Assembly (NCBI GenBank): GCA_017415165.1
Contig: JAFQIY010000037.1
Span: forward strand, 28,637 to 92,636
DNA from: Oscillospiraceae bacterium
GTDB taxonomy: Bacteria > Bacillota > Clostridia > Oscillospirales > Ruminococcaceae
Reading direction: 5' to 3'
DNA: 64,000 bases
The position numbers were made by a program, and so were the translations under genes. The notes under the pieces are model-generated. The model ran no database searches. It was not told the origin of the DNA and saw only the letters and a list, made by a program, of their open reading frames with translations. Positions 51,548-61,377 of this stretch are shown one piece after another (position 1 is the stretch's first letter; every line of letters starts with the position of its first letter).

Positions 51548-52876
51548 ATGAATACGCCGATTTATGATTTTCTGGAGCAATACAAAAACAGCGGTGCTGT
51601 CCGTGCACATATGCCCGGGCACAAGGGCAGGGGAATTTCCTGCGGATTTGAGAGCGCATTTCCCTATGACATAACCGAAATCAAGGGTGCGGACGTGCTT
51701 TTCGAGGCTGAGGGAATTATTGCGGAAAGCGAGAAAAATGCCGCAGAGCTTTTCGGCACGGCGGCAACTTTTTACTCAGCAGGCGGCTCAACGCTTTGCA
51801 TACAGACTATGCTTGCGGCAGCTTGTGGCGAGGGACGTGCTTTCATCTGTGCACGGAATGCTCATCGTGCTGTAATGAACAGCGCTGTACTGCTTAATCT
51901 TGAGCCGTGTTGGTTCTATCCCGAATATGAGGACGGCTCTGTTGTTTCGGGAAACATTACAGCAAAGGCTGTTGAGGACGCAATAGAAAAATACGCTGAC
52001 AAAAATCCTGCCTGCGTGTACATAACCTCTCCCGACTATCTGGGACGGCTTGCTCCCGTGAAAGAAATTGCCGCGGTCTGTCACAGACACGGTTTACCTC
52101 TTGTTGTTGACAATGCACACGGCGCTTATCTTGCTTTTCTTGAAGAAAATCTGCACCCCATTGCGCTGGGTGCGGATATGTGCTGTGACTCTGCGCACAA
52201 GACCTTGCCTGTGCTGACGGGGGGAGCTTATCTTCACGTTGCAAATGAAATATATGCACCTGAAATCAAGAGGTATATGTCCCTTTTCGGCAGCACAAGT
52301 CCCAGCTATCTGATAATGGCAAGTCTTGATTTGTGCAACAGGTATCTTGCGGAGCATTTCCGAAATGACCTTGCAGAAACAGTTGCACGCATTGACCGCT
52401 TCAAGGAGAAATTCGTGCACCTCTGCGCTGAAAACATTGAGCCGATGAAGATTACTTTTTATCCGATTTTAAGCGGACTTACGGGATATCAGCTTGCGGA
52501 GCAGCTTCGTGCAGGAGGTATCGAGCCTGAATATGCGGACGAAACTCACGTTGTACTGATGTTTTCCGCTTCAAGCACTGAAGATGATTTCGCACGGCTT
52601 GATGAGGTCTGCGAGAGACTGATGTGTCCGAGAATTTTAATACGTCCGCCGCATTTTGAGATAACCGAGCCGAAGCGTGCAATGCTTCCCCGTGAGGCTT
52701 TCTTTGCGGAAAAGGAAAGGGTTGACACGGAGAATTCCTGCGGAAGAATTGCCGCAGAGGGTATAACAGTGTGCCCGCCCTGCGTGCCTGTTGTTGCGGC
52801 AGGGGAAATAATTGATGAAAATGTGATGAAAATTTTGAAAATGTATAGCATTTCTGAAGTAAATGTGGTAAAATAA
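51548..52876 (+). CDS. Orn/Lys/Arg decarboxylase-family PLP enzyme
   Basis: Fold type I PLP decarboxylase of 442 residues, probably arginine or lysine decarboxylase for polyamine synthesis. HMPGHKGRG at the N-terminus, STLCIQTMLAA, VVDNAHGAYL (Asp/His contacting PLP) and DSAHKTLPVLTGGAYL (Lys Schiff base) are the family motifs. ATG 51548 follows GAGGGATAG; the upstream in-frame extension MRNAQLL is encoded by a mini-repeat. It is the first gene of the conserved Firmicutes order decarboxylase-(tmk)-darA-holB-ricT, here without tmk. Confidence 0.9.
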   Translation: MNTPIYDFLEQYKNSGAVRAHMPGHKGRGISCGFESAFPYDITEIKGADVLFEAEGIIAESEKNAAELFGTAATFYSAGGSTLCIQTMLAAACGEGRAFICARNAHRAVMNSAVLLNLEPCWFYPEYEDGSVVSGNITAKAVEDAIEKYADKNPACVYITSPDYLGRLAPVKEIAAVCHRHGLPLVVDNAHGAYLAFLEENLHPIALGADMCCDSAHKTLPVLTGGAYLHVANEIYAPEIKRYMSLFGSTSPSYLIMASLDLCNRYLAEHFRNDLAETVARIDRFKEKFVHLCAENIEPMKITFYPILSGLTGYQLAEQLRAGGIEPEYADETHVVLMFSASSTEDDFARLDEVCERLMCPRILIRPPHFEITEPKRAMLPREAFFAEKERVDTENSCGRIAAEGITVCPPCVPVVAAGEIIDENVMKILKMYSISEVNVVK

Positions 52877-52915
52877 TAAAGTGTACATATTTAAATATGC
52901 TTCGGAGGGGTTTCT

Positions 52916-53245
52916 ATGAAACTGATTTATGCTATAGTTAATAATGATGACAGCCACGACGTTTCTTCCGCACTTACAAAGGCAGGCTACTTTGCTACAA
53001 AGCTTGCGTCAACAGGCGGATTTCTTATGTCGGGCAACACCACATTTATGATTTGTGCGGAAGCTGACAAGGTTGACGCAATTATCGAAATAATTACCGA
53101 ACGTTCACGCAGAAGAAAACAGTATGTTCCTGCGGCTAATATTGCAGGTGCTGAAATGCACGGCGGCGCAAGCTTCCCTGTTGAGGTTTCCGTCGGCGGT
53201 GCAACTATCTTCGTTACGGACGTTGAAAGATTTGAAAAAGTGTAA
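52916..53245 (+). CDS. darA: PII-like c-di-AMP receptor DarA
   Basis: A 109-residue trimeric PII-fold protein that binds c-di-AMP (DarA/PstA). MKLIYAIVNNDDSHDVSSAL, YFATKLASTGGFLMSGNTTF and the C-terminal FPVEVSVGGATIFVTDVERFEKV match, with the GNTT and TGGFL ligand loops visible. The ATG follows CGGAGGGG. It is between the decarboxylase and holB in the usual Firmicutes order. The target is unknown; it may tie into K+ or cell-wall control, since ktrBA is in the same window. Confidence 0.95.
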   Translation: MKLIYAIVNNDDSHDVSSALTKAGYFATKLASTGGFLMSGNTTFMICAEADKVDAIIEIITERSRRRKQYVPAANIAGAEMHGGASFPVEVSVGGATIFVTDVERFEKV

Positions 53246-53291
53246 AAGCAAGCTTTTACACTTTTCCGGGTTTTGCTTCGCAAAACGTCGG
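53239..53291 (+). other. two-hairpin 3' element, copy B
   Basis: The first hairpin is AAGTGTAAAAGC / GCTTTTACACTT, which includes the darA stop. The second is CCGG-GTTTTGC (53266-53276) with GCAAAAC-G-TCGG (53280-53291): 4-bp foot, one bulged base on the 3' side (G here, A in the other copies), and upper stem. Same build as copies A (713-793) and C (57301-57354). Confidence 0.5.
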
Positions 53292-53385
53292 TAGTTTATG
53301 TGATGAATTTACTGTGTTGAGGACTTGTTTTAATTCCACACTCCTCACTCCACTCTCCACACTTTTAAAAAAGGGGGCTTCCGCT

Positions 53386-54345
53386 ATGTTAAAGCTGTAT
53401 TCAAAGGATACGCTTGTTTCTTCAATAAATGCTATGAAGCAGAGCGGAAGACTTGCTCACGCTTTTCTGCTGACGGGCGAAAGAGGTGTGGGAAAGAAGA
53501 TTGCGGCAAAGTATATTGCGATGACAATTCTTTGCGAACACGGCAATGCCTGCGGGAAATGCAGACATTGCAGACGTGTTCTTTCGGGAACTCACCCCGA
53601 TGTGATTATCCCTGAAAAAACAGGCAAGAAGCAGATTTATTCCGCTGATACAATGCGTGAAATCTGCTCTGATGCCTATGTTTCACCTAATGACTGCGAC
53701 GCTAAGGTTTATATTTTTTCCGACTGCGAGAGTATTGAGGAAAGGACACAGAATTTTCTGCTGAAGCTTATTGAAGAACCGCCTGACACGGCTTACTTCA
53801 TTTTTACCTCGGAAAGCAAAAGCGTGTTTCTGCCGACAATTCTGTCCCGTGTTATCACAATCGGTATTCCTGAATGTTCCGAAGGGGACTGCAGGGCGGC
53901 GCTTGCGGATATGGGTTATACTGCGGAACAGATTGAGGAAGCGGTTTCCTGTTTTCACGGCAACATCGGCAGCTGTACCGATTACCTTGAGGGCGGTGCA
54001 ACGGCGGAAAATGTTGAGCTGTGCAGAAGTATTGTAGGGGCAATCTGCGACGGAAACGAATATGCACTTCTTACGGCGCTTCATAAAATAGGTGAGGACC
54101 GTAAAAAAATAAAGCTTGTATTCGAACTGGTTGACAAGGTTATCCGTGATGCCTGTGTTGCACGTCTCGGAAATACGGCTATGATTGGCTGTGACCCGAA
54201 AGGTGCTGAACAGCTGGCAAAAAAACTGAGTATACACCGTGCGGAAATTATTCACGAGGCTATTGCAAGAACGATTTCACGCTGCGGAATAAATATGAAT
54301 GTACCGCCTGAAATGGCTGCGTTTAGCTGCACCATTATGGGCTGA
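53386..54345 (+). CDS. holB: DNA polymerase III clamp-loader subunit delta'
   Basis: A 319-residue AAA+ protein of the replication clamp loader. GRLAHAFLLTGERGVGKKIAAKYIA (P-loop GERGVGKK), the zinc finger CGKCRHCRRVLSGTHPD, and the sensor-1 region LIEEPPDTAYFIFTSE are clear. It is near the usual length. ATG 53386 is after AAGGGGG. It lies between darA and ricT. Confidence 0.92.
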   Translation: MLKLYSKDTLVSSINAMKQSGRLAHAFLLTGERGVGKKIAAKYIAMTILCEHGNACGKCRHCRRVLSGTHPDVIIPEKTGKKQIYSADTMREICSDAYVSPNDCDAKVYIFSDCESIEERTQNFLLKLIEEPPDTAYFIFTSESKSVFLPTILSRVITIGIPECSEGDCRAALADMGYTAEQIEEAVSCFHGNIGSCTDYLEGGATAENVELCRSIVGAICDGNEYALLTALHKIGEDRKKIKLVFELVDKVIRDACVARLGNTAMIGCDPKGAEQLAKKLSIHRAEIIHEAIARTISRCGINMNVPPEMAAFSCTIMG

Positions 54346-54365
54346 GAAAGGAAAAACTCTTTATT

Positions 54366-55232
54366 ATGATTGAAATTATTGGAGTACGATTTAAAAGTGC
54401 AGGAAAGGTTTATTACTTTTCTCCCGCAGGAATAAATGCTGAAACAGGAGACAAGGTTATCGTTGAAACCGCAAGGGGTGTTGAGTGCGGCGAGGTGGTT
54501 ATGGCAAACCGTCAGGTTGAAGATGATAAAATCACCGTACCGCTGAAATCCATTATCCGTGTGGCAACACCTCAGGATTTGAAAATTATTGAGCAGAACA
54601 AGGCAAAGGAAGAAAATGCATTTAAAATTTGTCAGGAGAAAATCCTTGCGCATAAGCTGGATATGAAGCTTGTGGACGTTGAGTGCACATTCGACAACAA
54701 CAAGCTGCTGTTCTATTTTACCGCAGAGACAAGAGTTGACTTCCGTGAACTGGTCAAGGATTTGGCTTCTGTGTTCAGGACAAGAATTGAACTGCGTCAG
54801 ATAGGCGTCCGTGACGAGGCGAAAATTCTCGGCGGTCTTGGTATATGCGGACGAGAATTCTGCTGTAAGGGCTTTCTTGGTGAATTCCAGCCTGTGTCTA
54901 TCAAGATGGCAAAGGAACAGGGATTGTCCCTTAACCCGACTAAGATTTCAGGCACCTGCGGCAGACTTATGTGCTGTCTGAAATACGAGCAGGAGGCTTA
55001 TGAGTATCTCCTCAAGAGCACGCCTAAGGTTGGCGCTTATGTCAAGACTCCTGATTTCAAGGGTTACGTTGAAGAAGTCAACCTTCTTACGGGTAAGCTG
55101 AAGGTTAAGCCTGAAAAGTCCGAGGAGGCGGCTGTGGTTTTCGACAAGGCTGATGTAACTATTATCCGTGACGGAAAAATCAAGGTTGACAAGGAAGAAC
55201 TCAAGGCGCTGAAAAATCTTGAAGATAAATAA
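54366..55232 (+). CDS. ricT: PSP1-domain protein RicT (YaaT)
   Basis: RicT is part of the RicA-RicF-RicT complex with Fe-S clusters, which aids RNase Y-dependent mRNA maturation and, in sporulating species, Spo0A phosphorylation. The 288-residue protein has the PSP1 pattern: YYFSPAGINAETGDKVIVET, VDFRELVKDLASVFRTRIELRQIGVRDEAKILGGLGICG (in pieces), REFCCKGFL and SGTCGRLMCCLKYE with the conserved Cys pairs. It is next to holB, as in Bacillus. Confidence 0.93.
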   Translation: MIEIIGVRFKSAGKVYYFSPAGINAETGDKVIVETARGVECGEVVMANRQVEDDKITVPLKSIIRVATPQDLKIIEQNKAKEENAFKICQEKILAHKLDMKLVDVECTFDNNKLLFYFTAETRVDFRELVKDLASVFRTRIELRQIGVRDEAKILGGLGICGREFCCKGFLGEFQPVSIKMAKEQGLSLNPTKISGTCGRLMCCLKYEQEAYEYLLKSTPKVGAYVKTPDFKGYVEEVNLLTGKLKVKPEKSEEAAVVFDKADVTIIRDGKIKVDKEELKALKNLEDK

Positions 55233-55253
55233 TTTTTGAAAGGAACTGATTTT

Positions 55254-55454
55254 ATGAAAAAATCAAATGTTGTTGCAATCGTACTTGCTTCTGTTGCTGC
55301 GGCAGCTGCTATTGCTGCACTTGCTGTTGCAATTGTTTCACTGGTAAAAAGCTGTGGAGTGAAGAAAATCTCTACTGCTGAATATAATTACTACGGAATT
55401 CCCGATGCAGATGACGAGGAAGAACACCTCGGCAGTGATACACTTGCATTCTGA
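55254..55454 (+). CDS. small single-helix membrane protein
   Basis: A 66-residue product starting at ATG 55254 after GAAAGGAACTG. It has one Ala-rich membrane helix (VVAIVLASVAAAAAIAALAV), a basic KSCGVKK, and an acidic C-terminus (DADDEEEHLGSD). No family is recognised. It lies between ricT and the SPFH gene. Confidence 0.65.
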   Translation: MKKSNVVAIVLASVAAAAAIAALAVAIVSLVKSCGVKKISTAEYNYYGIPDADDEEEHLGSDTLAF

Positions 55455-55492
55455 TAAGGTTTCCGCTTATTTACGAAAGGAAGGATTACTTA

Positions 55493-56389
55493 ATGGCAAA
55501 TCCAAATCAAAATGTTGTTGACGCAAATGCAGGCGCAGTCAAGAAAATCGTAACCACCGTTATCGTTGTGGCTGTACTTCTGATTATTGCGTTCAACGCT
55601 TTCACAACCGTTCAGGCAGGTCACTCAGGCGTTGTTACAACCTTCGGAAAGGTTTCCGAAAAGGTTCTGGCAGAAGGTCTCCACTTCAAAATCCCGTTTG
55701 TGCAGGATATAATTCTTGTTGACAACCGTGTGCAGAAGGCAGAGTCTGCTTGCTCCGCTGCTTCAAAGGACCTCCAGACTGTAACTTCTACAATTGCGGT
55801 AAACTACAAGGTGCTTAATTCCTACTCCGCAAACGTGTACAAGAATATCGGTCTTGACTACGAGGCAAAGATTATCACACCTGCTATTCAGGAGTGCGTA
55901 AAGGCTGTTACAGCCAAGTTTACTGCGGAGGAACTCATCACAAACCGTCAGTCAATCGGCGACCAGATGATGGAGCTTCTCAAGCAGAAGGTTACAGAAT
56001 ACGGTATCGAAATTCAGATTTTCAACATTACCGCTTTCGATTTTACCGCTGAGTACAACGCAGCTATCGAGGCTAAGCAGACTGCACAGCAGAACGCTCT
56101 CAAGGCTGAACAGGACCTCCAGAGAATTAAGGTTGAGGCTGAGCAGAAGATTGCACAGGCACAGGCTGAGGCAGAGGCTTACAGACTCAAGTCCGAGCAG
56201 ATTACTCCCGAAATCCTTATCAGCAACTACATAGAAAAGTGGGACGGCAAGCTTCCTACCGTTGTATCAGGCGACGGCGGAACAATGATGCTTGACCTTT
56301 CAAAGCTTCTTGAAGAAGCTAAGGCAGGCGGTTATTCCGTACCGACAACACCTCAGACAACGATTGCTGAGGAAACCACAACAGAATAA
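55493..56389 (+). CDS. SPFH/band-7 (prohibitin-like) membrane protein
   Basis: A 298-residue protein with an N-terminal membrane helix (about 20-40), an SPFH domain (TVQAGHSGVVTTFGKVSEKVLAEGLHFKIPFVQ in pieces: VQAGHSGVVTTFGK, EGLHFKIPF), then a coiled coil (NAAIEAKQTAQQNALKAEQDL) and a Thr-rich tail. HflC/prohibitin-like proteins form membrane microdomains and modulate FtsH. The ATG follows GAAAGGAAGG. Strong codon bias. A terminator follows. Confidence 0.9.
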   Translation: MANPNQNVVDANAGAVKKIVTTVIVVAVLLIIAFNAFTTVQAGHSGVVTTFGKVSEKVLAEGLHFKIPFVQDIILVDNRVQKAESACSAASKDLQTVTSTIAVNYKVLNSYSANVYKNIGLDYEAKIITPAIQECVKAVTAKFTAEELITNRQSIGDQMMELLKQKVTEYGIEIQIFNITAFDFTAEYNAAIEAKQTAQQNALKAEQDLQRIKVEAEQKIAQAQAEAEAYRLKSEQITPEILISNYIEKWDGKLPTVVSGDGGTMMLDLSKLLEEAKAGGYSVPTTPQTTIAEETTTE

Positions 56390-56393
56390 AATC

Positions 56394-56423
56394 AGAGAGG
56401 GGCTTCGTGCCTCTCTTTTTTTG
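56394..56423 (+). terminator. terminator of the SPFH gene
   Basis: AGAGAGG (56394-56400) pairs with CCTCTCT (56410-56416), followed by TTTTTTT. Confidence 0.88.
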
Positions 56424-56552
56424 TGCGCATAGCGTAAAGTTTTCACAGGATTTTCAGAAAATACCGACGCTTCACGCTTTACAAAAGAGCTGGTTTGTAG
56501 TATAATATATAGGTATGATTTGAAAACTACAATGCAAAGGATGATTTATATT

Positions 56553-57299
56553 ATGAAGAACATTAAGATTATCGCGCTGATTGCTGCGGCTTCTGTGGCT
56601 CTTTTTACAGGCTGTAAGGGCACACCTGACAGGGGCAATGATTCCGAGACTACAGCACCGGCTGCGGAAAATGTTGAAATCCACAACTTCATTATGCCTG
56701 AGGTTGGCGAAAAGATTGCCGTTATCAACGTAAAGGACTTCGGCACAATCAAAATCAAGCTTTTCCCTGAGGACGCTGAAAAGGGTGTTGAAAACTTTAT
56801 CGGTCTTGCTGAAAGGGAATACTATGACGAGCTGATTTTCCACAGAATTATCCCTAACTTTATGAATCAGGGCGGTGACCCAAAGGGCAACGGCACAGGC
56901 GGTAAGTCTATCTGGGGCGAAAAGTTTGAGGGAGGTACTGACGAAAATCTCTACCACTTCTCAGGTGCGGTTGCTTACGCAAACAGCGGTGCAACATCCA
57001 CAAACGGCAGTCAGTTCTATATTGTAAACACCCCTGAGGATTACGTTTACTACGGCGGTCTTTCTTCCTTTGAAGAGCTTGAAGCTTACGGCACTTATGT
57101 TGCTCCGAATGTTCAGGAAGCATATCTCCAGCACGGCGGTGTGCCTTTCCTTGACGGCGGCTACACAGTTTTCGGTCAGGTATTCGAGGGTATGGACGTT
57201 GTACGTGCAATGGCTCAGGTTGAAACAGATGAAAACGACAAGCCGCTCACACAGGTTATGATGGAAAGCGTTGAGATTGTCGAATATACAGGCGAATAA
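56553..57299 (+). CDS. cyclophilin-type peptidyl-prolyl isomerase, lipoprotein
   Basis: A 248-residue exported foldase. The signal peptide ends ALFTGC (lipid Cys). The cyclophilin domain has GTIKIKLFPEDAEKGVENFIGLA, FHRIIPNFMNQGGDP, GGKSIWGEKF, GSQFYIVN and TVFGQVFEGMDVVRAM, including the catalytic Arg (in FHR) and Gln (in QGG). ATG 56553 is preferred over two upstream ATGs because AAAGG spacing and signal peptide fit it. Extracytoplasmic folding of secreted proteins is inferred. Confidence 0.93.
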   Translation: MKNIKIIALIAAASVALFTGCKGTPDRGNDSETTAPAAENVEIHNFIMPEVGEKIAVINVKDFGTIKIKLFPEDAEKGVENFIGLAEREYYDELIFHRIIPNFMNQGGDPKGNGTGGKSIWGEKFEGGTDENLYHFSGAVAYANSGATSTNGSQFYIVNTPEDYVYYGGLSSFEELEAYGTYVAPNVQEAYLQHGGVPFLDGGYTVFGQVFEGMDVVRAMAQVETDENDKPLTQVMMESVEIVEYTGE

Positions 57300-57300
57300 A

Positions 57301-57354
57301 AACCAACCGTAAAAGCTTGGTTCCGAGTTTTTCTGCGTTGCAGAAAAACATCGG
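57301..57354 (+). other. two-hairpin 3' element, copy C
   Basis: AACCAA/TTGGTT (57301-57306/57317-57322) begins right after the isomerase stop. CCGA-GTTTTTCTGC (57323-57336) then pairs with GCAGAAAAAC-A-TCGG (57340-57354), with a single bulged A. Same build as copies A and B, with a different upper stem that keeps pairing (covariation). Confidence 0.5.
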
Positions 57355-57380
57355 GGCTTGTGCGGAAAAAAATTGTAGGG

Positions 57381-57417
57381 GACGGGCAGACAACACTTGC
57401 GTTGTTTTCGTCCCGTC
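57381..57417 (+). repeat. GACGGG hairpin repeat
   Basis: GACGGG (57381-57386) with CCCGTC (57412-57417) and inner CAAC/GTTG, in the setting TTGTAGGGGACGGG. It resembles an intergenic REP-type family of TTGTAGGGACGGGC elements in gut Firmicutes (recollection). A degenerate relative may lie at 49870-49898. Confidence 0.5.
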
Positions 57418-57446
57418 TTTGTAATAAAATGTAAAGGAAGTATACT

Positions 57447-58790
57447 ATGGCTGTAAGAGTAGGTATGGTATCCCTTGGCTGCTCAAAAAATCAGGTTGAC
57501 GCTGAAAGAATGCTTTACAAAATTCAGAAGGCAGGCTATCAGCTTATCGAGGATGCGGCGCTTGCGGATATTGCAATCATAAACACCTGCGGATTTATTG
57601 AGTCCGCAAAGCAGGAAGCTATCGAAACAATTTTCGAATTCGTTGCACTGAAAAACGAGGGACGTATTAAGAAAATCGTTGTTACAGGCTGTCTTTCCGA
57701 GCGTTACAGAGAGGAAGTTTCCGAGCTTATCCCTGAGTCCGACGCGGTTGTGGGTATCGGCTGTAACGAGGACATCGTTTCCGTCCTTGAAAAGATTATG
57801 GAGGGCGAACGTGTGGAAGCCTTTGACGACAAGGAAAAGCTTTCCCTCACAGGCGGACGTGTGCTGACAACACTTTCGTTTACGTCCTATCTGAAAATTG
57901 CAGAGGGCTGCGACAACCGTTGCTCATACTGTGCAATTCCCGATATCAGGGGCAAATTCAGAAGCGTGCCGATGGAAAATCTTCTTGATGAAGCAAAAAA
58001 GCTTGTTGCTGAGGGGATGCGCGAGCTGAACATTATTGCGCAGGACACAACACGCTACGGTATTGACCTTTACGGAAAATATATGCTCCCCGAACTTCTT
58101 ACAGAGCTTTGCAAGATTGAGGAGCTGAAATGGATAAGAATTCTCTACTGCTACCCTGAAAGAATTACCGATGAATTGCTTGACGTTATGGCTAAGGAAG
58201 AAAAAATCGTCAAGTACATAGACCTGCCTATTCAGCACTGCGATGATGCAATTCTCAAGGCTATGCACCGTCAGGGCACGGAAGCAAGCCTTCGTGAGGT
58301 AATCAAGAAAATCCGTGACAGGGTTGAGGGTGTTGTAATCCGTACAACTCTCATCACAGGTTTTCCAGGTGAAACTGAGGAGCAGTTCAACAAGCTTGCT
58401 GAATTTGTAAATGAAATGGAATTTGACCGCCTTGGCTGTTTCCCTTACTCCGAGGAGGAGGGCACACCTGCCGCTGAAATGGATTGTCAGATTGACGAGG
58501 AAGTACGTGAGCACCGTGCTGAAATTATTATGGAACAGCAGTCGGTTATTGCCGAAAAGAAGAACAATGCTCTCATCGGCAAGACCCTTGAAGTTGTTAC
58601 CGAGGGCTTTGACCGTTACGGTGAATGCTGGTTCGGAAGAAGCGCCGCTGACGCTCCCGAAATTGACGGAAAGATTTTCTTCACCGCACCCGACAAGAAG
58701 CCTTTCCCCGGCTGCTTTGTGAAGGTAAGAATTGACGATGTACTTGACTATGATTTGATTGGAGAGATTGTGTATGAATCTGCCGAATAA
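57447..58790 (+). CDS. rimO: ribosomal protein S12 methylthiotransferase RimO
   Basis: Radical-SAM enzyme that adds a methylthio group to an Asp of ribosomal protein S12. The 447-residue protein has an N-terminal MTTase domain (VSLGCSKNQVDAERM, INTCGF, VVTGCLSERY; three Cys for the auxiliary cluster), the radical-SAM core with CDNRCSYCAIP, and a C-terminal TRAM domain. SLGCSKN..D favours RimO over MiaB. It overlaps pgsA by 17 bases, a common clostridial pair. Confidence 0.95.
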   Translation: MAVRVGMVSLGCSKNQVDAERMLYKIQKAGYQLIEDAALADIAIINTCGFIESAKQEAIETIFEFVALKNEGRIKKIVVTGCLSERYREEVSELIPESDAVVGIGCNEDIVSVLEKIMEGERVEAFDDKEKLSLTGGRVLTTLSFTSYLKIAEGCDNRCSYCAIPDIRGKFRSVPMENLLDEAKKLVAEGMRELNIIAQDTTRYGIDLYGKYMLPELLTELCKIEELKWIRILYCYPERITDELLDVMAKEEKIVKYIDLPIQHCDDAILKAMHRQGTEASLREVIKKIRDRVEGVVIRTTLITGFPGETEEQFNKLAEFVNEMEFDRLGCFPYSEEEGTPAAEMDCQIDEEVREHRAEIIMEQQSVIAEKKNNALIGKTLEVVTEGFDRYGECWFGRSAADAPEIDGKIFFTAPDKKPFPGCFVKVRIDDVLDYDLIGEIVYESAE

Positions 58791-59334
58791 GCTTACGCTT
58801 CTGAGAGTAATTCTCGTTCCGTTTTTCGTGTTCTTCCTGCTGACGGATTTTGTTCCTTTCAGCAAGGTTATCGCTCTTGCAATCTTCATTGCGGCGTCAA
58901 TTACCGACGCTCTTGACGGACACATTGCAAGAAGCCGCAACCTCATTACAACCTTTGGAAAATTCCTTGACCCCCTTGCTGACAAGGTGCTGGTAATTGC
59001 GGCGCTTGTTTGCTTCTGTGAGCTTGGAATTGTAGGGTCTGTTCCTCTGCTTATCATCATCACCCGTGAGTTTATGGTTTCGGGACTTCGTCTTGTTACC
59101 GCAAACGAGGGCGTGGTTGTTGCAGCAGGCATTTGGGGCAAGCTTAAAACCGCTTTCACAATGGTTGCCGAGGTTGTAATTCTTCTCGGACTCTGCTTCA
59201 ATTTCGAGGGCAATGCGGCTGAAATCGCAAACATCGTTTATCAGGTTCTTATCTGGATTGCAACCGCACTTACCGTAATTTCAGGCGGTGTTTATCTGAA
59301 AGGCTACTGGAAATATATTGATGCTTCAAAGTAA
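58774..59334 (+). CDS. pgsA: CDP-diacylglycerol-glycerol-3-phosphate 3-phosphatidyltransferase
   Basis: Membrane enzyme making phosphatidylglycerophosphate. The 186-residue protein has the CDP-alcohol phosphotransferase motif D-G-x2-A-R-x8-G-x3-D-x3-D: DALDGHIARSRNLITTFGKFLDPLADK. It has four to five membrane helices and begins NLPNKLTLLRVILVPFFV. ATG 58774 lies inside the rimO end. It is the last chromosomal gene before the mobile element, whose end probably lies in 59335-59391. Confidence 0.95.
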   Translation: MNLPNKLTLLRVILVPFFVFFLLTDFVPFSKVIALAIFIAASITDALDGHIARSRNLITTFGKFLDPLADKVLVIAALVCFCELGIVGSVPLLIIITREFMVSGLRLVTANEGVVVAAGIWGKLKTAFTMVAEVVILLGLCFNFEGNAAEIANIVYQVLIWIATALTVISGGVYLKGYWKYIDASK

Positions 59335-59391
59335 AAAAATCACTTCCGATTTTAAGGGGCGGTCGATAAAGAAGTTTTATCGTATGTACCG

Positions 59392-61088
<1,697 letters not shown>

Positions 61089-61155
61089 TTATACCATAAT
61101 TGTCATAAAATATCAATACTTTAAAGTGATAAATTTCAATAGAGTCGTGAAACGG

Positions 61156-61314
61156 TTATGCCGCTTGTTTTGACTGTTTTTCAATATCACGTTCTATCAA
61201 TCGACGCACTACGTCGGAAATATTTTCTTTACAATTGGGTGCGAACTTTACGTTCACGATATATGTCGTATTACCGATTTTGTATTCGGTTGCAGATGTG
61301 ATATCCTTTTGCAT
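61156..61314 (-). CDS. TnpW-like transposon-encoded protein
   Basis: A 52-residue protein: MQKDITSATEYKIGNTTYIV, then NVKFAPNCKENISDVVRRLIERDIEK. It matches the TnpW family of Tn4451-like elements. ATG 61314 follows GGAGG. The function of TnpW is unknown. It lies between relaxase and recombinase on the same strand. Confidence 0.87.
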   Translation of the reverse strand: MQKDITSATEYKIGNTTYIVNVKFAPNCKENISDVVRRLIERDIEKQSKQAA

Positions 61315-61377
61315 AAAGCTGAGCCTCCTTCCTTTTAAAAATATGAAAATCATAATTTTATCCCGTCCTTTCCCTCG

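Noticed and set aside
57924-59234. 436-codon minus-strand ORF opposite rimO and pgsA
   Set aside because: Shadow ORF; the plus-strand genes are clear and the product has no recognisable domain.
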